Of a stretch of 64,000 nt of DNA, positions 9,865 through 20,140 are shown one piece after another. The notes beneath the pieces were generated by a model. It worked only from the letters and a program-made list of their open reading frames with translations, had not been told where the DNA came from and ran no database searches. Made by a program: the position numbers and the translations under genes. Positions within the stretch are counted from its first letter, which is position 1. The number at the start of each line of letters is the position of its first letter. The DNA is from Isoetes taiwanensis (Eukaryota > Streptophyta > Lycopodiopsida > Isoetales > Isoetaceae): contig JAJEKV010000002.1 of NCBI GenBank assembly GCA_021234155.1, forward strand, positions 34,578,128-34,642,127, in the 5' to 3' direction.

Positions 9865-12239
9865 GTTTGGTAAGCATCAGGCATCTTGCATAGATATTAC
9901 ATTTGTTAGGGATATTGGTGACCTTATTTTGCAGGCTATGTTGTCCATATTTATTCTTTGCTATTTTGTATTTGACGAATTTTGTTCGTTTCCTAGGTGT
10001 TTGTTTCCGTTTGGTATTCCTAGTGCTTGCACTACTCCAATTTGTCGTATGGATTTCATTATCTCTTATTTTTCTAGTTTCTTTATTCATATTTACTCCA
10101 TGGCTCCATGATTTTCTGTCCAAGCCTCCGGTGTTGTTGCCCGACTTTATTATCTTTGGTCATGAGGTTTTTCCGAGTTGTATTGCTCTTTGTTCCAGTA
10201 TGTTGTGATAGATTTCATTTTTCATAGTTACTTTTTGTAGTGCATCTCTGTCTCATAGAGCATTAATCTACACTTAGGTTGTTGCATTGTAGGTTTTGGT
10301 TTCCCCTTTTCTAGTATCTTGACAGGCGTATGCTTTTTCCTGTTGTTTCTTGAATTTGTTGCCTATGTTGCTGCATTTTTGTAATGTTCCTTCAATCACA
10401 TTTGCTCCAGAAGATTAGCCTTGTTGTGCCATGGCTCCATCGCACCTTTACTTCAATTGGAGTTCGGTCTTTTTTAGGTGCCCCTTGTGCTTACTTTCAA
10501 GTTGTTCAAATTCGGTTCCATTGTTGTTCTTCCTCATAAGTCTCGCTTATTCTATGGTTAAGTTCCTTCTAGTGCTCCATTGGCTCCGATATGCTTCTTC
10601 AATGCTATCGATCCCATAGATATGTTGGTCTTTCTGGCTGTGTTGTTCCTTTTAGGCATAGTTTGGGCACTGGTCTTGTGATGTGGGCTCTTGAATGTTT
10701 TATTTATCATCTTCCGGCTTTCTGCTTTTTGACGGGTTGTTCCTACCCTTTACTTTTGTCAAACTTATTCTTCTTGAAATGCGCTCTTGGCAGGTTTATT
10801 ATTTCACTTTTTGTCTTTTTAAGTTTTCATATTGTCTTTGTTCTTCTGTTGTATAGTTCGATGTCATATAGTTTGTGCTCAAGCATGATTATTTATTGTC
10901 TCACAATAGAGTTTAATAGGCAGAGCATGGTTATACTTTTTTGCTAGCAAGATTGATATGCGATTTGATCAGTCCTCTCGGATATGATATGAGTTAATTA
11001 TGATAGCCCTCTAGTGGTTCCGAGGGTGCCATGTTTTTCTTACTTTATTTTCGGTGATTCCTTTTCGTCCAACTACCTTACTTCATGTTGGTTCATCTTT
11101 CACTGCTTGTCTAGTCTCATTGATCACATTGAACACTGCTCTGTCGTTTTCATTTGCGTCGTTACCATCCATCCATCCATCCATCTTTCCATTTGGGTAG
11201 TTGGCATTACTGGCTTTGTTATTCTCATATTCTCTTGTTGTTGTAATATTCGTTGAATTTGTCTGCGATGTTCCGACTCATTGTCCCATTACTACTATAG
11301 CTTTCCTGCTCAGTTTGATATATTTTCTAGGTTTGATCCGGTTCGGGTTTGTCAGTTAGTCTTAGAGTCTTTTAGTGCTTTTTAGTTCAATTTTTGGTCT
11401 TAGTTCAATTTTTTGTTCTCTTTGTATTTTAGTGTCAGTTTCTCTTTTAGTTTTCTAAGTTCATTTTTAGGCATTTTTTCTATGTACCCCTTTTTGCTCC
11501 ATATATTCATCAAGTTCCTTTTTAGTTCACTCTCCTTCATTTATTCTTTAACCTCTTAAATCGCCTTGGTTCCTTTCTCTATTTACTACTTGCTCCAGTT
11601 CTTTATTTGTCCTTTCAATTTAGTTTAACGTCTTGAAACGACTTGGCTCTTTTGCTGTTTTGTCTGGCCCTTGTAGTCAATTTGATCTTGGTTACCTTGT
11701 TCTTCTTTATCCCATTGATCGCATGTGCCTCTCGTCTCCCTTACTCATTTCACTGCCTTTGCTCCACATTTATTTTGCCATCTATTCTATTTTCTACTTC
11801 TGCCATTTTTTGGCCCCCCATTTTTCTCCAGTCGTTCTATCTTGCTCCATTCGTTTCTTTATTTTTCCTCTATTTATCCATTTGCTCTAGTTTCCTTTTT
11901 GTCCTCTCATTTCAGTTGCTCATTTCGCCTCTTCCGTCGTTTTTAGTTCTTCTCTTCCTTATTTGTCCATCTCCTTCGTTTGTTTAGCTCTTCTCCTTCT
12001 TTTCCTTGATGTTCTTTTACCATATTCTTGCCTTTTGCTCTGTTTATCCTGTTTTCTTCGCCAATTCTTCTTTGTTGTTCCTTTATCTGATCCGTTCTAG
12101 TTGTCCTATTTTTTCCCTATTTTTTCATCATTTCACTTTTGTCCCATTTTACCTAGTCAGTATAGTTTGCTCATTCTTATTGAAGTAGATTCCTCTTCTA
12201 TCGGCCAGTTGGTTGTATCATAGGACCCATCCTAGGAAT

Positions 12240-12675
12240 GCCACGGTTCTATTGCGATAGCAATAGAACCGACATTCATTGGACGGGGATGCCTTTCCTC
12301 GCATCCCCTATTTATACCGCCTTCTTTCTCATTTTCAGTCATCGGCGTTCTCTTGAGCTTCTTCCATTCTGCTCATTCCGGGCTCCACAAGTTTCCCGCC
12401 CCCCTCCCTCTGTCAATGGAACTGACATTCCTTGGACATTTTCCTCCTATTTATATCTCCCTCGTCCTCTTTGCTTCTTATCGGCGTTCTCTTGAGCTTT
12501 CTTATTGTTCCTCCTTGGCTCTACTCAGCTTCCCGCGCTCCCTTCCCGATGCAGTCCTGGGATTTACATCTTTGATTATTTATGTTCTATGTTTCTCAGC
12601 ATGGCACAGATCGGCCACTTGATTGTGCTTCAGGACCCATCCTAGGAATCTATCATCGGCGTTCTCTTGAGCTAG
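12240..12675 (+). repeat. Second unit start and repeated promoter blocks of the T-rich element
   Basis: Directly after the end motif CCTAGGAAT, the unit start GCCACGG and the GATA-loop palindrome (12244-12271) recur, with the CTATTTATA block and TCGGCGTTCTCTTGAGC. A diverged second promoter block follows at 12420-12495. The end motif appears again at 12632-12650, directly joined to another TCGGCGTTCTCTTGAGC. Confidence 0.8.
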
Positions 12676-12771
12676 ACTTCTCCTTCTTCTCTATCCTATC
12701 AGTTTCCCTCATCCTCCCTCCCTTGATGGTTTTTTCATTTGATTGTGTTCGTTATTTCTTTTTCTATGTCC

Positions 12772-13326
12772 CATTAGAGGTAATTTGAGATCTCCTTTTG
12801 TCCCCATAAGAATCCTCCAATAGAATGAGTACTCTACATCAAACTGTAATTAATGCAGCATTAACAACTTCATTGCCGTCGTTTTTTCCCTATAACTTTT
12901 GATCTACTCATGAAAATGCTGCGGCGTTTGTTGCATTAGATGCAGAATAAAAAGATCTTTCAAGTGATATATTGTTATGATGTATTTCAATACAAGCCAT
13001 ATGTGTTAACCTTAAAAAATATGGTTTTTTGCTCTTTTCTTATATATTTACATCCCAAAAGATATAACAATGGGTTGTCATTAGAAAGATCTTGAGGAGA
13101 CGAATCCATTGCCACAAATAGTGTTCGAATCGGAGTTTTTGATCAAAAGTTATAGTAGAAAAATGACACTGCAAAAGTTAGTTAGAACTGCATTAATTAC
13201 TGCTGCCACATAATACTGGAATAAAATACACTGGAGCTCTTCTCTTATTGGACAGTTTAAAAAGCTGATGTGGCTTTTTAAGCATCCCTTAATGGGACAA
13301 AATGAGATCTCAAATTACCTCTAATG
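12772..13326. mobile_element. MITE, ~555 bp, with TA target duplication
   Basis: The left end GAGGTAATTTGAGATCTC is matched by its reverse complement at the right end, each flanked by TA (ATTA|GAGG and CCTC|TAAT). The inverted similarity continues inward (for example GTAATTAATGCAGCATTAAC against GTTAGAACTGCATTAATTAC), so a transcript could fold over most of its length. There is no coding capacity. The TA duplication fits a Tc1/mariner (Stowaway-like) mobiliser, but the TIR is not the common Stowaway sequence. Confidence 0.75.
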
Positions 13327-13348
13327 TTTAAATTTGCATTCTTTATTT

Positions 13349-13667
13349 CCTCAGCGTGGCTTTGTAGCCTCTGAGGCATACTTATTGGTTTACTCTTTCT
13401 CGGCATGGCACTAGTATTTTATTTATTCATTCAATGTTTTCTCTCGATGTGGCATTGTAGCCTCTGAGTCAATATTTATTATTCATGTTTTCTCTCGGCG
13501 TGGCGCTGTTGCCTCCGAGATCGTATTTATTGTTTTTTCTCGGCGTGGCACTGTAGCCTCCGAGGCAGCACTAATCGGTTGTTTTTCCCGCGATGGTCAT
13601 TCCGCGGACGGTTCCCGATTGGTCGGCTGTTGTTTCTTTCTCGGCGTGGCCCTGGAGCCTCCGAGTC
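13349..13667 (+). repeat. Array of ~7 short hairpins with ~48-bp period
   Basis: The core TCTCGGCGTGGC...GCCTCCGAG recurs at about 13349, 13397, 13441, 13492, 13538, (13587, diverged) and 13639. Each unit forms a stem from its own ends. The stem pair changes together: CCTCAG/CTGAGG in the first unit, CTCGG/CCGAG in later ones. Spacers are AT-rich. Confidence 0.75.
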
Positions 13668-14039
13668 TTCTTGCCTATGGCATCTAACTCATTGACGAGT
13701 TATTTTTCTTTCAGCCTTGATTCTGCAGGATTGTTTAAGGTCTTGTGGTTGCCATAGTGCGTGGGGTCGTGCTTCAACTATTTGCTTGGGTTTCCTCAAA
13801 ACCTAAGAAGGCGATGAGGAGCAGTCACCGAGTCTTCTCACCTTTGCATCGATCAAGTGGCGGATAAAACCATTATGTTGTATTCTTCGATTATTGTCTA
13901 GTTTCGGAGCATTTACGGTTCATATTTCCAAATTTATCTATCCCTAGTGAGGGATCCATTTGTACTCAATATTTTACAAAGCTCAATGAGAACACCACTT
14001 CACTTCGCCAGTTGGTTGTATCATAGGACCCATCCTAGG

Positions 14040-14188
14040 AATAATAAATGCACATTCTTAGCAAGTTGCCCCCTAGGGGCTACCCACCTGGCTACACGTC
14101 GGCGTACACGTCGGTCGGAGTGGCATGTACGCATGACGAGGCAGTACAGTATATGTCCTGGGACCGTATACTGTGCTGGAACGTCACA
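14040..14188 (-). repeat. 3' LTR, last segment
   Basis: Matches 25454-25587 of the 5' LTR, starting AATAAATGCAC and ending GGAACGTCACA. On the minus strand it begins TGTGACG, a normal TG start. Relative to the other copy it has a 9-bp-scale duplication around CACGTCGG. Confidence 0.9.
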
Positions 14189-14201
14189 TTCTCCCCACCT
14201 T
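14189..14201 (-). other. Polypurine tract of the chromovirus
   Basis: The minus strand reads AAGGTGGGGAGAA immediately before the TG of the 3' LTR, the expected place and composition for the plus-strand primer. Confidence 0.85.
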
Positions 14202-15138
14202 GAAATGATGCTGTCCGCAGCATCGTGGGTCTCCCCACCTTGGGACCTTCCTAACCTGCAATCAACCTGATACATACGATATATTACTATAATACTTACA
14301 CATTTATTAAGATTACCTTAAGGTAATATTTTTAGAACATTATTACGCCATTATATTATGGGATAACTTTATCAATTCATAACATCATTAAAACAAGTTA
14401 CTCAATACTTCACTTATCACGACAATTTAGTTTATCAAAATTTTAAATCACGTTCGAGGTACTCTTCATTCCTTGCAACACATTCCAACAAAATTTGTGT
14501 TGCAAGTCTTCGTAGCTCGACCTCCTTGCCCTCTGGAGCGCTCTATTGGCCTGCAGGTCGACACTACGTTAGTACCATTTTAATTATTAGAAACTTTTTG
14601 GTTATATGGTGACCACCCCACCTATCTACATGGATGCATGGCTAATCTCCCGGCGTAGGAAGAGGGTGAATCTTCTGTTATGGCCGTGGAGACAGCGCCT
14701 ATATGCCTATATGCCGCTCATGCCTACACCTGTAGTTGCCCAGCGTGGAGGATATCCTTCCCGTATATGGGGCGTGAAGGATAAATTCCTCCTATCAAAG
14801 CATATATGGGGCTAAAGGTGCCTTTCCTATCAATGCATTCCTCAATGACCTCCTTTCTCTCGAGGTCGTCTACTTCCGTGGGACAGAAGTAGACTTTCTA
14901 ATCTACCTTCCACTCATCCAAGCGGAAACGCGGTCATGCCTACATTGACATTACACCATGCCCTAGAGATCACCGTAGTGGTCTCATCATCGGTAACAAC
15001 GCATGCGACCCATACCTAGCATAGGTTGCATGCGTAGATTAATCTTAACTATACATAGAATTAATCTACACAAATCGACATGCCTGAGCCGATTTCTTCG
15101 GAGATGACTTTGCCGTCCCATTGCTCCATAAACTGCGG
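14202..15138 (-). other. Non-coding tail between integrase and polypurine tract
   Basis: No supported gene. A second TCTCCCCACCTTG, near-identical to the polypurine tract region, occurs at about 14231-14243, so the tract is duplicated. Confidence 0.5.
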
Positions 15139-15141
15139 GTA

Positions 15142-15648
15142 CTACTTTACTAGATCTTTCTTAAGTACCCATGTCGCGTCTTCCACTGGCAAGTGTTTCC
15201 ACTTGACCAAGTATTGGAGAAACTCAGATCTCCTCGTTTTCTTGAAGGCTTTATCAAGAATCAATTCTGGAACTATTTCCAGCTGCTCCTCCGTCATTTC
15301 CAACAACGTTGGAGTGTCCAGGACTTCGTCTGGATTGGGAGTGTGCTTCTTCAACAAACTCACGTGGAAGACCTTATGAATCTTTAGGTGTGCTGGAAAA
15401 TCTAGCTTGTAGGATTGATTACCTACTCTGTTGACTATTCTGAAAGGTCCAGCCCACCTTGGAGCAAGCTTCTTGCAATTGCCGATACGGAGCTTCGCCT
15501 TCTTCACCTTGATCTTGAGCCATACATCATCTCCAACTCGGAACTCTCTGATTGTTCGATGCTTGTCGGCGATGCTCTTCTGTCGACTTCTTGCTGCTAG
15601 TAGATATCCTCGAACTTCTTCCATGAGCTGCTGCATATCGGCCAACAT
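15142..15648 (-). CDS. Chromovirus integrase C-terminus with chromodomain
   Basis: This open piece of pol starts in the end of the integrase (ARSRQKSIADKHR, then FRVGDDVWLK). It continues through the GPF/Y-like module (KLAPRWAGPFRIV, then YKLDFPAHLKIHKVFHVSLL) and ends in a chromodomain of about 45 residues (IVPELILDKAF, FLQYLVKWKHLPVEDATW) directly before the stop. Chromodomains of this type can steer integration toward particular chromatin, often histone H3 methylated on Lys9. The aromatic positions Y and W of the cage region are present. Upstream parts of the integrase are frameshifted, so the piece is not expressed as such. Confidence 0.9.
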   Translation of the reverse strand: MLADMQQLMEEVRGYLLAARSRQKSIADKHRTIREFRVGDDVWLKIKVKKAKLRIGNCKKLAPRWAGPFRIVNRVGNQSYKLDFPAHLKIHKVFHVSLLKKHTPNPDEVLDTPTLLEMTEEQLEIVPELILDKAFKKTRRSEFLQYLVKWKHLPVEDATWVLKKDLVK

Positions 15649-15722
15649 CTGCTGTGAAACTTCTACTTTTGACGGGATTGTGCCAAGTGTGCGGAGTTAG
15701 GCACCTTGATAGCCATAATTGA

Positions 15723-16366
15723 TCATAAACGGCGACATTTGGGATGATTCCCGCTTGGTGCTATTGTAGGCAAACTCCACCAAGTGAATAAATTCTTCCC
15801 ACATACCTTGCTTATTCGGACATAGTTCCAGTAGCATGTCCTCCAAAATCTGTTGGTCCGCTCCGTTTGGCCATCCGTCGAGGATGATATGCCGTGCTCA
15901 TGGATAACTTCGTCGAATGGTCGCGAAGAGGTCTTGCCGGAAGGCACTCATAAACCGGATCCAATAGGAGATAATCTCCCTTGGCATGCCATGAAGCTGA
16001 AGATCTCTTTGGTGAAGAGCTTGGCGTATCCATAGCCAGATATCGTGGTCCCGCAAGGCACAAAATGTGCCATCTTCGACAACTTGTCGACCACTACCAT
16101 CAAGGCATCCTTCCCTCTTCTTGTCGCTTGGAAGCCCGTGATGAAATCCATCTTTGATCACCTCCCACTTAGCGTTTGGCACCGCTTAATGGCTCAATGC
16201 CCACGAATTGGGCTGCTCCGCTTCGCTTTTTTCTCGACATAAGTCGACATTCCTTGATGTAGCGAGCTACACCTTCTTCATTTCGGCCAATAATAGGCTG
16301 CTGCGCTTTGAAATATGTTTTCATGAATCCCGCATGGCCGGCTATTGGGCTGTTGTAGCGTGTCAT
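15723..16366 (-). pseudogene. Integrase zinc-binding and catalytic core, frameshifted
   Basis: The N-terminal zinc-binding region is recognisable at 16169-16366 (SPIAGHAGFMKTYF, ARYIKECR), but a second zinc cysteine appears lost. The core follows at 15948-16151 (MDFITGFQATRRGKDALMVV, VDKLSKMAHFVP). Its end is shifted at 15723-15947 (HEHGISSSTDGQTERTN, where an intact core has SDGQTERTN). Several frame changes and short deletions show decay. It belongs to the same pol as 15142-15648 and 17157-17819. Confidence 0.85.
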
Positions 16367-17156
16367 GGAGGATCAATTTCCTTCACGCGATGATTGAGAC
16401 GCGCGCCAACTTGTTCTTATGGTATAACGGGTTGCCCTCCTTCTTATAATGTTTGAAGGCTTCCCCTCTTTATACGTTCTAGCCTCCCTAGAGAGGCTTG
16501 TCTATACTTCCCCGAAATCCACATCCGTTGGCAAGGACTCTTCAATCTTCTTACCAAAGTCATTTGAGAGCGTCGAAATTGCATTGCAATGCACTCTTTC
16601 TGTTTGTCGATGCCTTGAGGCGCATCCGCTACCACATTGAGCTTCCACGGCTTGTAGACTATATCAAAGTCATATTCTTCAAAGGAACTCCATCCACCTT
16701 CTCCGCCTTTAGGTTAAGGTGTGGTTGCGTGAATATATCTTTGGCTCTCGATGGTCTCGTATCCAATTGGAACTTCCTTCCCAAGAGATAGTGCCTCCAA
16801 ATTCTTAATGCCCCGACAAAGCGCCAAACAATTCTTGATCATGCATCGGTGGCTGCGTTTGGCGCTCGTTCATCTTCACGGAATCATCACGCTACCACCC
16901 GCTCTTCTTGCATGAGCACCGCACTGTAACTATCTTACTTTCATCTGTGGCTACAAACTTATCTTTCTCGGGTTAAAGGCTGGGGCGTTGTTAATGCTTC
17001 CTTCAACAATTCAAACCACAGCGGGCTTTCTTGTGCCAATGCTCGCCCAATCTTTCACTTTCTCCGCCCTCGTTAAGTTACGTTAGGCGGGGCCGCTATC
17101 TTAGCAAAGTTCTTCCCTTCCTTCCCGTAGTACCACGCTAGGTAGAAAACTTGATC
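16367..17156 (-). pseudogene. Degraded RNase H and connection region of pol
   Basis: By position this should hold RNase H, between reverse transcriptase and integrase. Only short pieces remain in several frames (for example, minus-strand 16444-16635 contains RLKSPCQRMW), and no catalytic set can be read. Many small deletions are evident. Confidence 0.5.
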
Positions 17157-17819
17157 TCATGCACATTCTTGGTCTGCCCTTTGAATAACGGCTTCAATCT
17201 TGGCAGGATCCGTCGAAATTCCTTCTGCTGCTATCACATGACCCAGGTATTCCACCTTCTCTGTTGCGAAGTGATACTTCGACAACTTGGCGTACAACTG
17301 GTGCCTCTTCAACTTCTCTAGCACTCTCCTTAAGTGTTGTACGTGCTCTTCAAGGGATCTGCTATACACCAAAATGTCGTCAAAGAATACAATCACAAAG
17401 GTGTCTAAAAACTCCCTGAAGATGTCGTTCATGAGCCTCATGAACGTCGCGGGGGCGTTTGATAAGCCGAAAGGCATTACCGTAAACTCATAATGTCCAT
17501 ACCGCGTTCTGAAGGCGGTTTTATGGATATCTTCTTCCTTTATCCGGATCTGATGATAGCCCGACCTTAAGTCGATTTTGGAGAAGACCTTTGCACCTTG
17601 GAGTTGATCCATCAAACCATCCGATCTGGGGAGCGCATACTTGTTCTTGATGGTGTGCTTGTTCAACTGCCTGTAGTCTATGCACATCCTCAAACTACCA
17701 TCTTTCTTCTTGACAAAAAGAATAGGCGCTCCAAATGGTGAGACACTAGGTCTGATGAAGCCTAGGTCGAGCAACTCCTGCAATTGCTTCTTTAGCTCCG
17801 TCAACTCCTGCGTCGTCAT
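17157..17819 (-). CDS. Ty3/gypsy reverse transcriptase domain
   Basis: A 220-residue open piece covers most of the polymerase. The motifs come in order: [52 protein letters not shown], the catalytic FFDDILVYS (two aspartates present), and [18 protein letters not shown]. This order and wording are those of plant chromoviruses. The piece is closed at both ends by frameshifts, so the enzyme is a fragment of a former gag-pol polyprotein. It is the best preserved part of this copy. Confidence 0.95.
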   Translation of the reverse strand: MTTQELTELKKQLQELLDLGFIRPSVSPFGAPILFVKKKDGSLRMCIDYRQLNKHTIKNKYALPRSDGLMDQLQGAKVFSKIDLRSGYHQIRIKEEDIHKTAFRTRYGHYEFTVMPFGLSNAPATFMRLMNDIFREFLDTFVIVFFDDILVYSRSLEEHVQHLRRVLEKLKRHQLYAKLSKYHFATEKVEYLGHVIAAEGISTDPAKIEAVIQRADQECA

Positions 17820-18559
17820 TCTGTATGGGGCTTTGCTTGTAAACCGTTCTGGTTCGAGTGCTATCTCACACTCGACTCCCCTATAAGGAGGAAGCGCTTG
17901 ATCTCATCCGGAAAGAGATCATGGAACTCCGTGGATCAGCTTTAGCTATTTGCCCGACAACTTGCCGAGCACCTTGTCTTCTTTGCTTTCTTAGACTCTA
18001 CGGCTCATCAATCTCAAGCTTGAAGATGTATGCTACCTGCTGCGCTCTTGATGCACTTGAGCAGTAGTTTAGAAGATATACAACGTCCTCGATGGGAACA
18101 ACTTCTTTGCACCGTGATCTCAATGATCTTGCCTCGAGTGTTGGGAAGGTCACCTTCCGCTTCCACAATCAATAATGGCCCATCTTTGCCCAAGATACTC
18201 CATTCCTATGATCAAGTCATACTTGCCAATGCCCATTACTTCTGCCCCATCCGGATATTAATCCACGGCAAGTCGATGTCGGGTTAATTCTCTTGCCCGC
18301 CGTGCGCCTTCTTGCTCCACTTGCTAAGCCAACGGGCCTTGGCTTTGACTTTAGTGGTTTCAACTTCAACATTTGAACCATTGCAGGGGGATGCAAAGTT
18401 ATGGCTACTTCCAGTCTATCGGGACTATGAAGGACTTTGCCTTGGCCTTCCCCCTTGTGGAAATTACCTTATCTTGGCTCTCTCGCTTGCTCGTATCTAT
18501 TGCGGCAAAGATATGACACTCACCACCCAATGTAGTCGCGGGCTGCCTGCGTCGTCGTC
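17820..18559 (-). pseudogene. Degraded protease and linker region of pol
   Basis: By gene order this should encode the aspartic protease and the start of the reverse transcriptase region. Frames are short and shifted on the minus strand and I cannot read a D(S/T)G site with confidence. Confidence 0.4.
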
Positions 18560-19905
18560 GTCAGACGAGTGTCCCCAATCTCCCAACTCATGCTAAGTTG
18601 GCGCACTCATGGCGTAGGGGCGCGGTTCGGTCCTATGGCCTGGCTGGAAGCACTTGAAACAAAGCTGCTTTTCTATGCACTCTGTCTCTTTTCCTTGGGC
18701 ATAGCCTGCAAAAGGATCGCCTTTGCTTTGAGTAGTTTGACCCTTCTGCTTGTCCTTGAAGGACACTGTTTTTCTTCTCCTCTTGCTTTCCCTCGATTGC
18801 CACCATATGGGGCTCTAGATGGACTGGGGCGGCTGCCCTAGGGCTATAACTCCCCTGTTGCCTTGCCTTTATCCACAGTATCTTTAACGCCTCGCCCAGC
18901 TGATGCGAGGCCCCGGTTCCTTGCAAGCTTATTGCCTTGGACTCTGCCGACCTTTGTCTTAGGGTTTATTGCCCTTACAAGCTTAAGGGATCTCCTCATT
19001 CAGCCCCTCAATATAGCTCTCCCACCGCATGCTTTTCACCCAACCTTGGCACATACAACCTTAACCTCATGAATTCCTCTTGTATATTTCTGGACTGATT
19101 TGTTTCCACTGTTGCAACTCAGAGAATCATGTTGCATCATCTTTGGACTTGTGCTCTCTTGGGACGTAATGGCTTGGGCTTTAGCAAACTTTACGAACTT
19201 GCAAGCATCCCCAGCAAGCCATGTGCCTTTGCATAACCCTTCCACCAAATCCGTCGCGGCTCCTTTCAAAGTTGGCTGTTGCCACTCTGCCTTTGTCCTT
19301 ATCCTTCATGCCATAGGCATTGCCCGTACTCACTCATTTTGGTCCAGCCATGCCTCTCGCTTCTAATCCTAACCTTGTTCTCCCAGAATTGTTCGAGTTT
19401 CAGGCCTTCCATACATTGCCGGTCTGCGAAATCTACCTTCTTCGGTAGTCGAGGCTCTACGGTGTCCCTTTGTCGTCCATCTATGGTGTCCCTCGCCTTG
19501 CATCTGCAAAGTTCCTTTTGCCTTGCATCTGTTAGGTCCACGGGCCTGCTCTTCCTCTTCCTCTCGAGTGGTCTGGAATCCAACTTGAGTCGGAGGGATT
19601 CCGAGAAATGGAGGACCTCCTTCTCTTGCTCCTCTTCTTGTCTCTTCCTGTTTTCCGAAGCTGATGCTTGCGGCAACTGGCGTTGCCCACCGAACCAGCT
19701 CACAGCATTATGCGGCCAAAGAAAGCCTTTATCGCTCAAGGTCCGGATCCTCATCTGTGATATTTCCTCTTCTGGGGTTATGGGTCCAAATTCCTCAAAC
19801 AGGTTCCTTCCCGGGGGTGGCCTGGGCGGACTCTGTTCTTCCATGTGGTCTCGGCATTGTCGTTCCCTTGAGCCTAGGCCTCTAGCTGCATTCATGGCTA
19901 TATAG
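18560..19905 (-). pseudogene. Gag polyprotein remnant with zinc knuckle
   Basis: The open 198-residue piece at 19299-19895 is a charged N-terminal region. The next piece (19036-19269) has capsid-like gag wording (VQKYTRGIHEVKVV). A zinc knuckle of CxxC...H type (CFKCFQPGHR) can be read in another frame near 18620-18660. Together these are gag N-terminus, capsid and nucleocapsid in normal order, immediately upstream of pol, broken by at least three frame changes. Gag would bind and package the element RNA. Confidence 0.75.
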
Positions 19906-20140
19906 TTAGTTTTACTTGTTCTCTTGCATTATTTATGTTTGTTGGTATAGTTGGGGAACAAAATTCATCAACAAGAAATTATATTTATATTATATAATAT
20001 TTTAGTACAAAATCTCCGGGATCAAGAGTCTCGGAGGTGTATGCAGCTTGATTCGTAATCTTCCCTCCGGTGGGGACGCAGTAGTCGAAGAGGTCAAGTG
20101 CCATGCTCTCTTCACTAGGACAGCATAGTCGACATTTCCG

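Larger units (their letters stand above)
7160..12180 (+). other. Five-kb T-rich stretch without supportable genes
   Basis: The plus strand is strongly T-rich (runs such as TTTTTCTTTGTT), with few long A-rich parts. It contains many accidental hydrophobic reading frames on plus and lysine-rich ones on minus. I find no domain, intron structure or RNA gene. Small duplications occur at 8684-8760 and 9795-9864, and a CCAT microsatellite at about 11167-11188. It resembles a long untranslated or intron-like body of the surrounding element. Confidence 0.6.
7012..14039 (+). mobile_element. T-rich, non-coding tandem element inserted in the 3' LTR
   Basis: Comparison with the intact 5' LTR shows that all of this is inserted, with a 3-bp AAT repeat on both sides (at 7009-7011 and 14040-14042). 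The start, GCCACGGTTCTATTGC, recurs at 12240. The end, AGGACCCATCCTAGGAAT, recurs at about 12222-12238 and 12632-12650. It is therefore a head-to-tail array of about three units: a long one (7012-12239), a short one (to ~12650) and one lacking its start. The units carry a promoter-like block but no convincing protein; the long hydrophobic frames come from T-richness. There are no long terminal inverted repeats. Class unknown. Confidence 0.7.

Noticed and set aside
12205-12238. Helitron end for the T-rich element (CCTAG near the unit end)
   Set aside because: There is no hairpin at the usual distance, and the unit continues GAAT with a 3-bp flank repeat. The CTAG is likely coincidental.
13349-13667. 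CRISPR array
   Set aside because: The repeats are imperfect, the spacers are AT-rich and not unique-looking, and the host is a plant. A hairpin tandem repeat explains it better.
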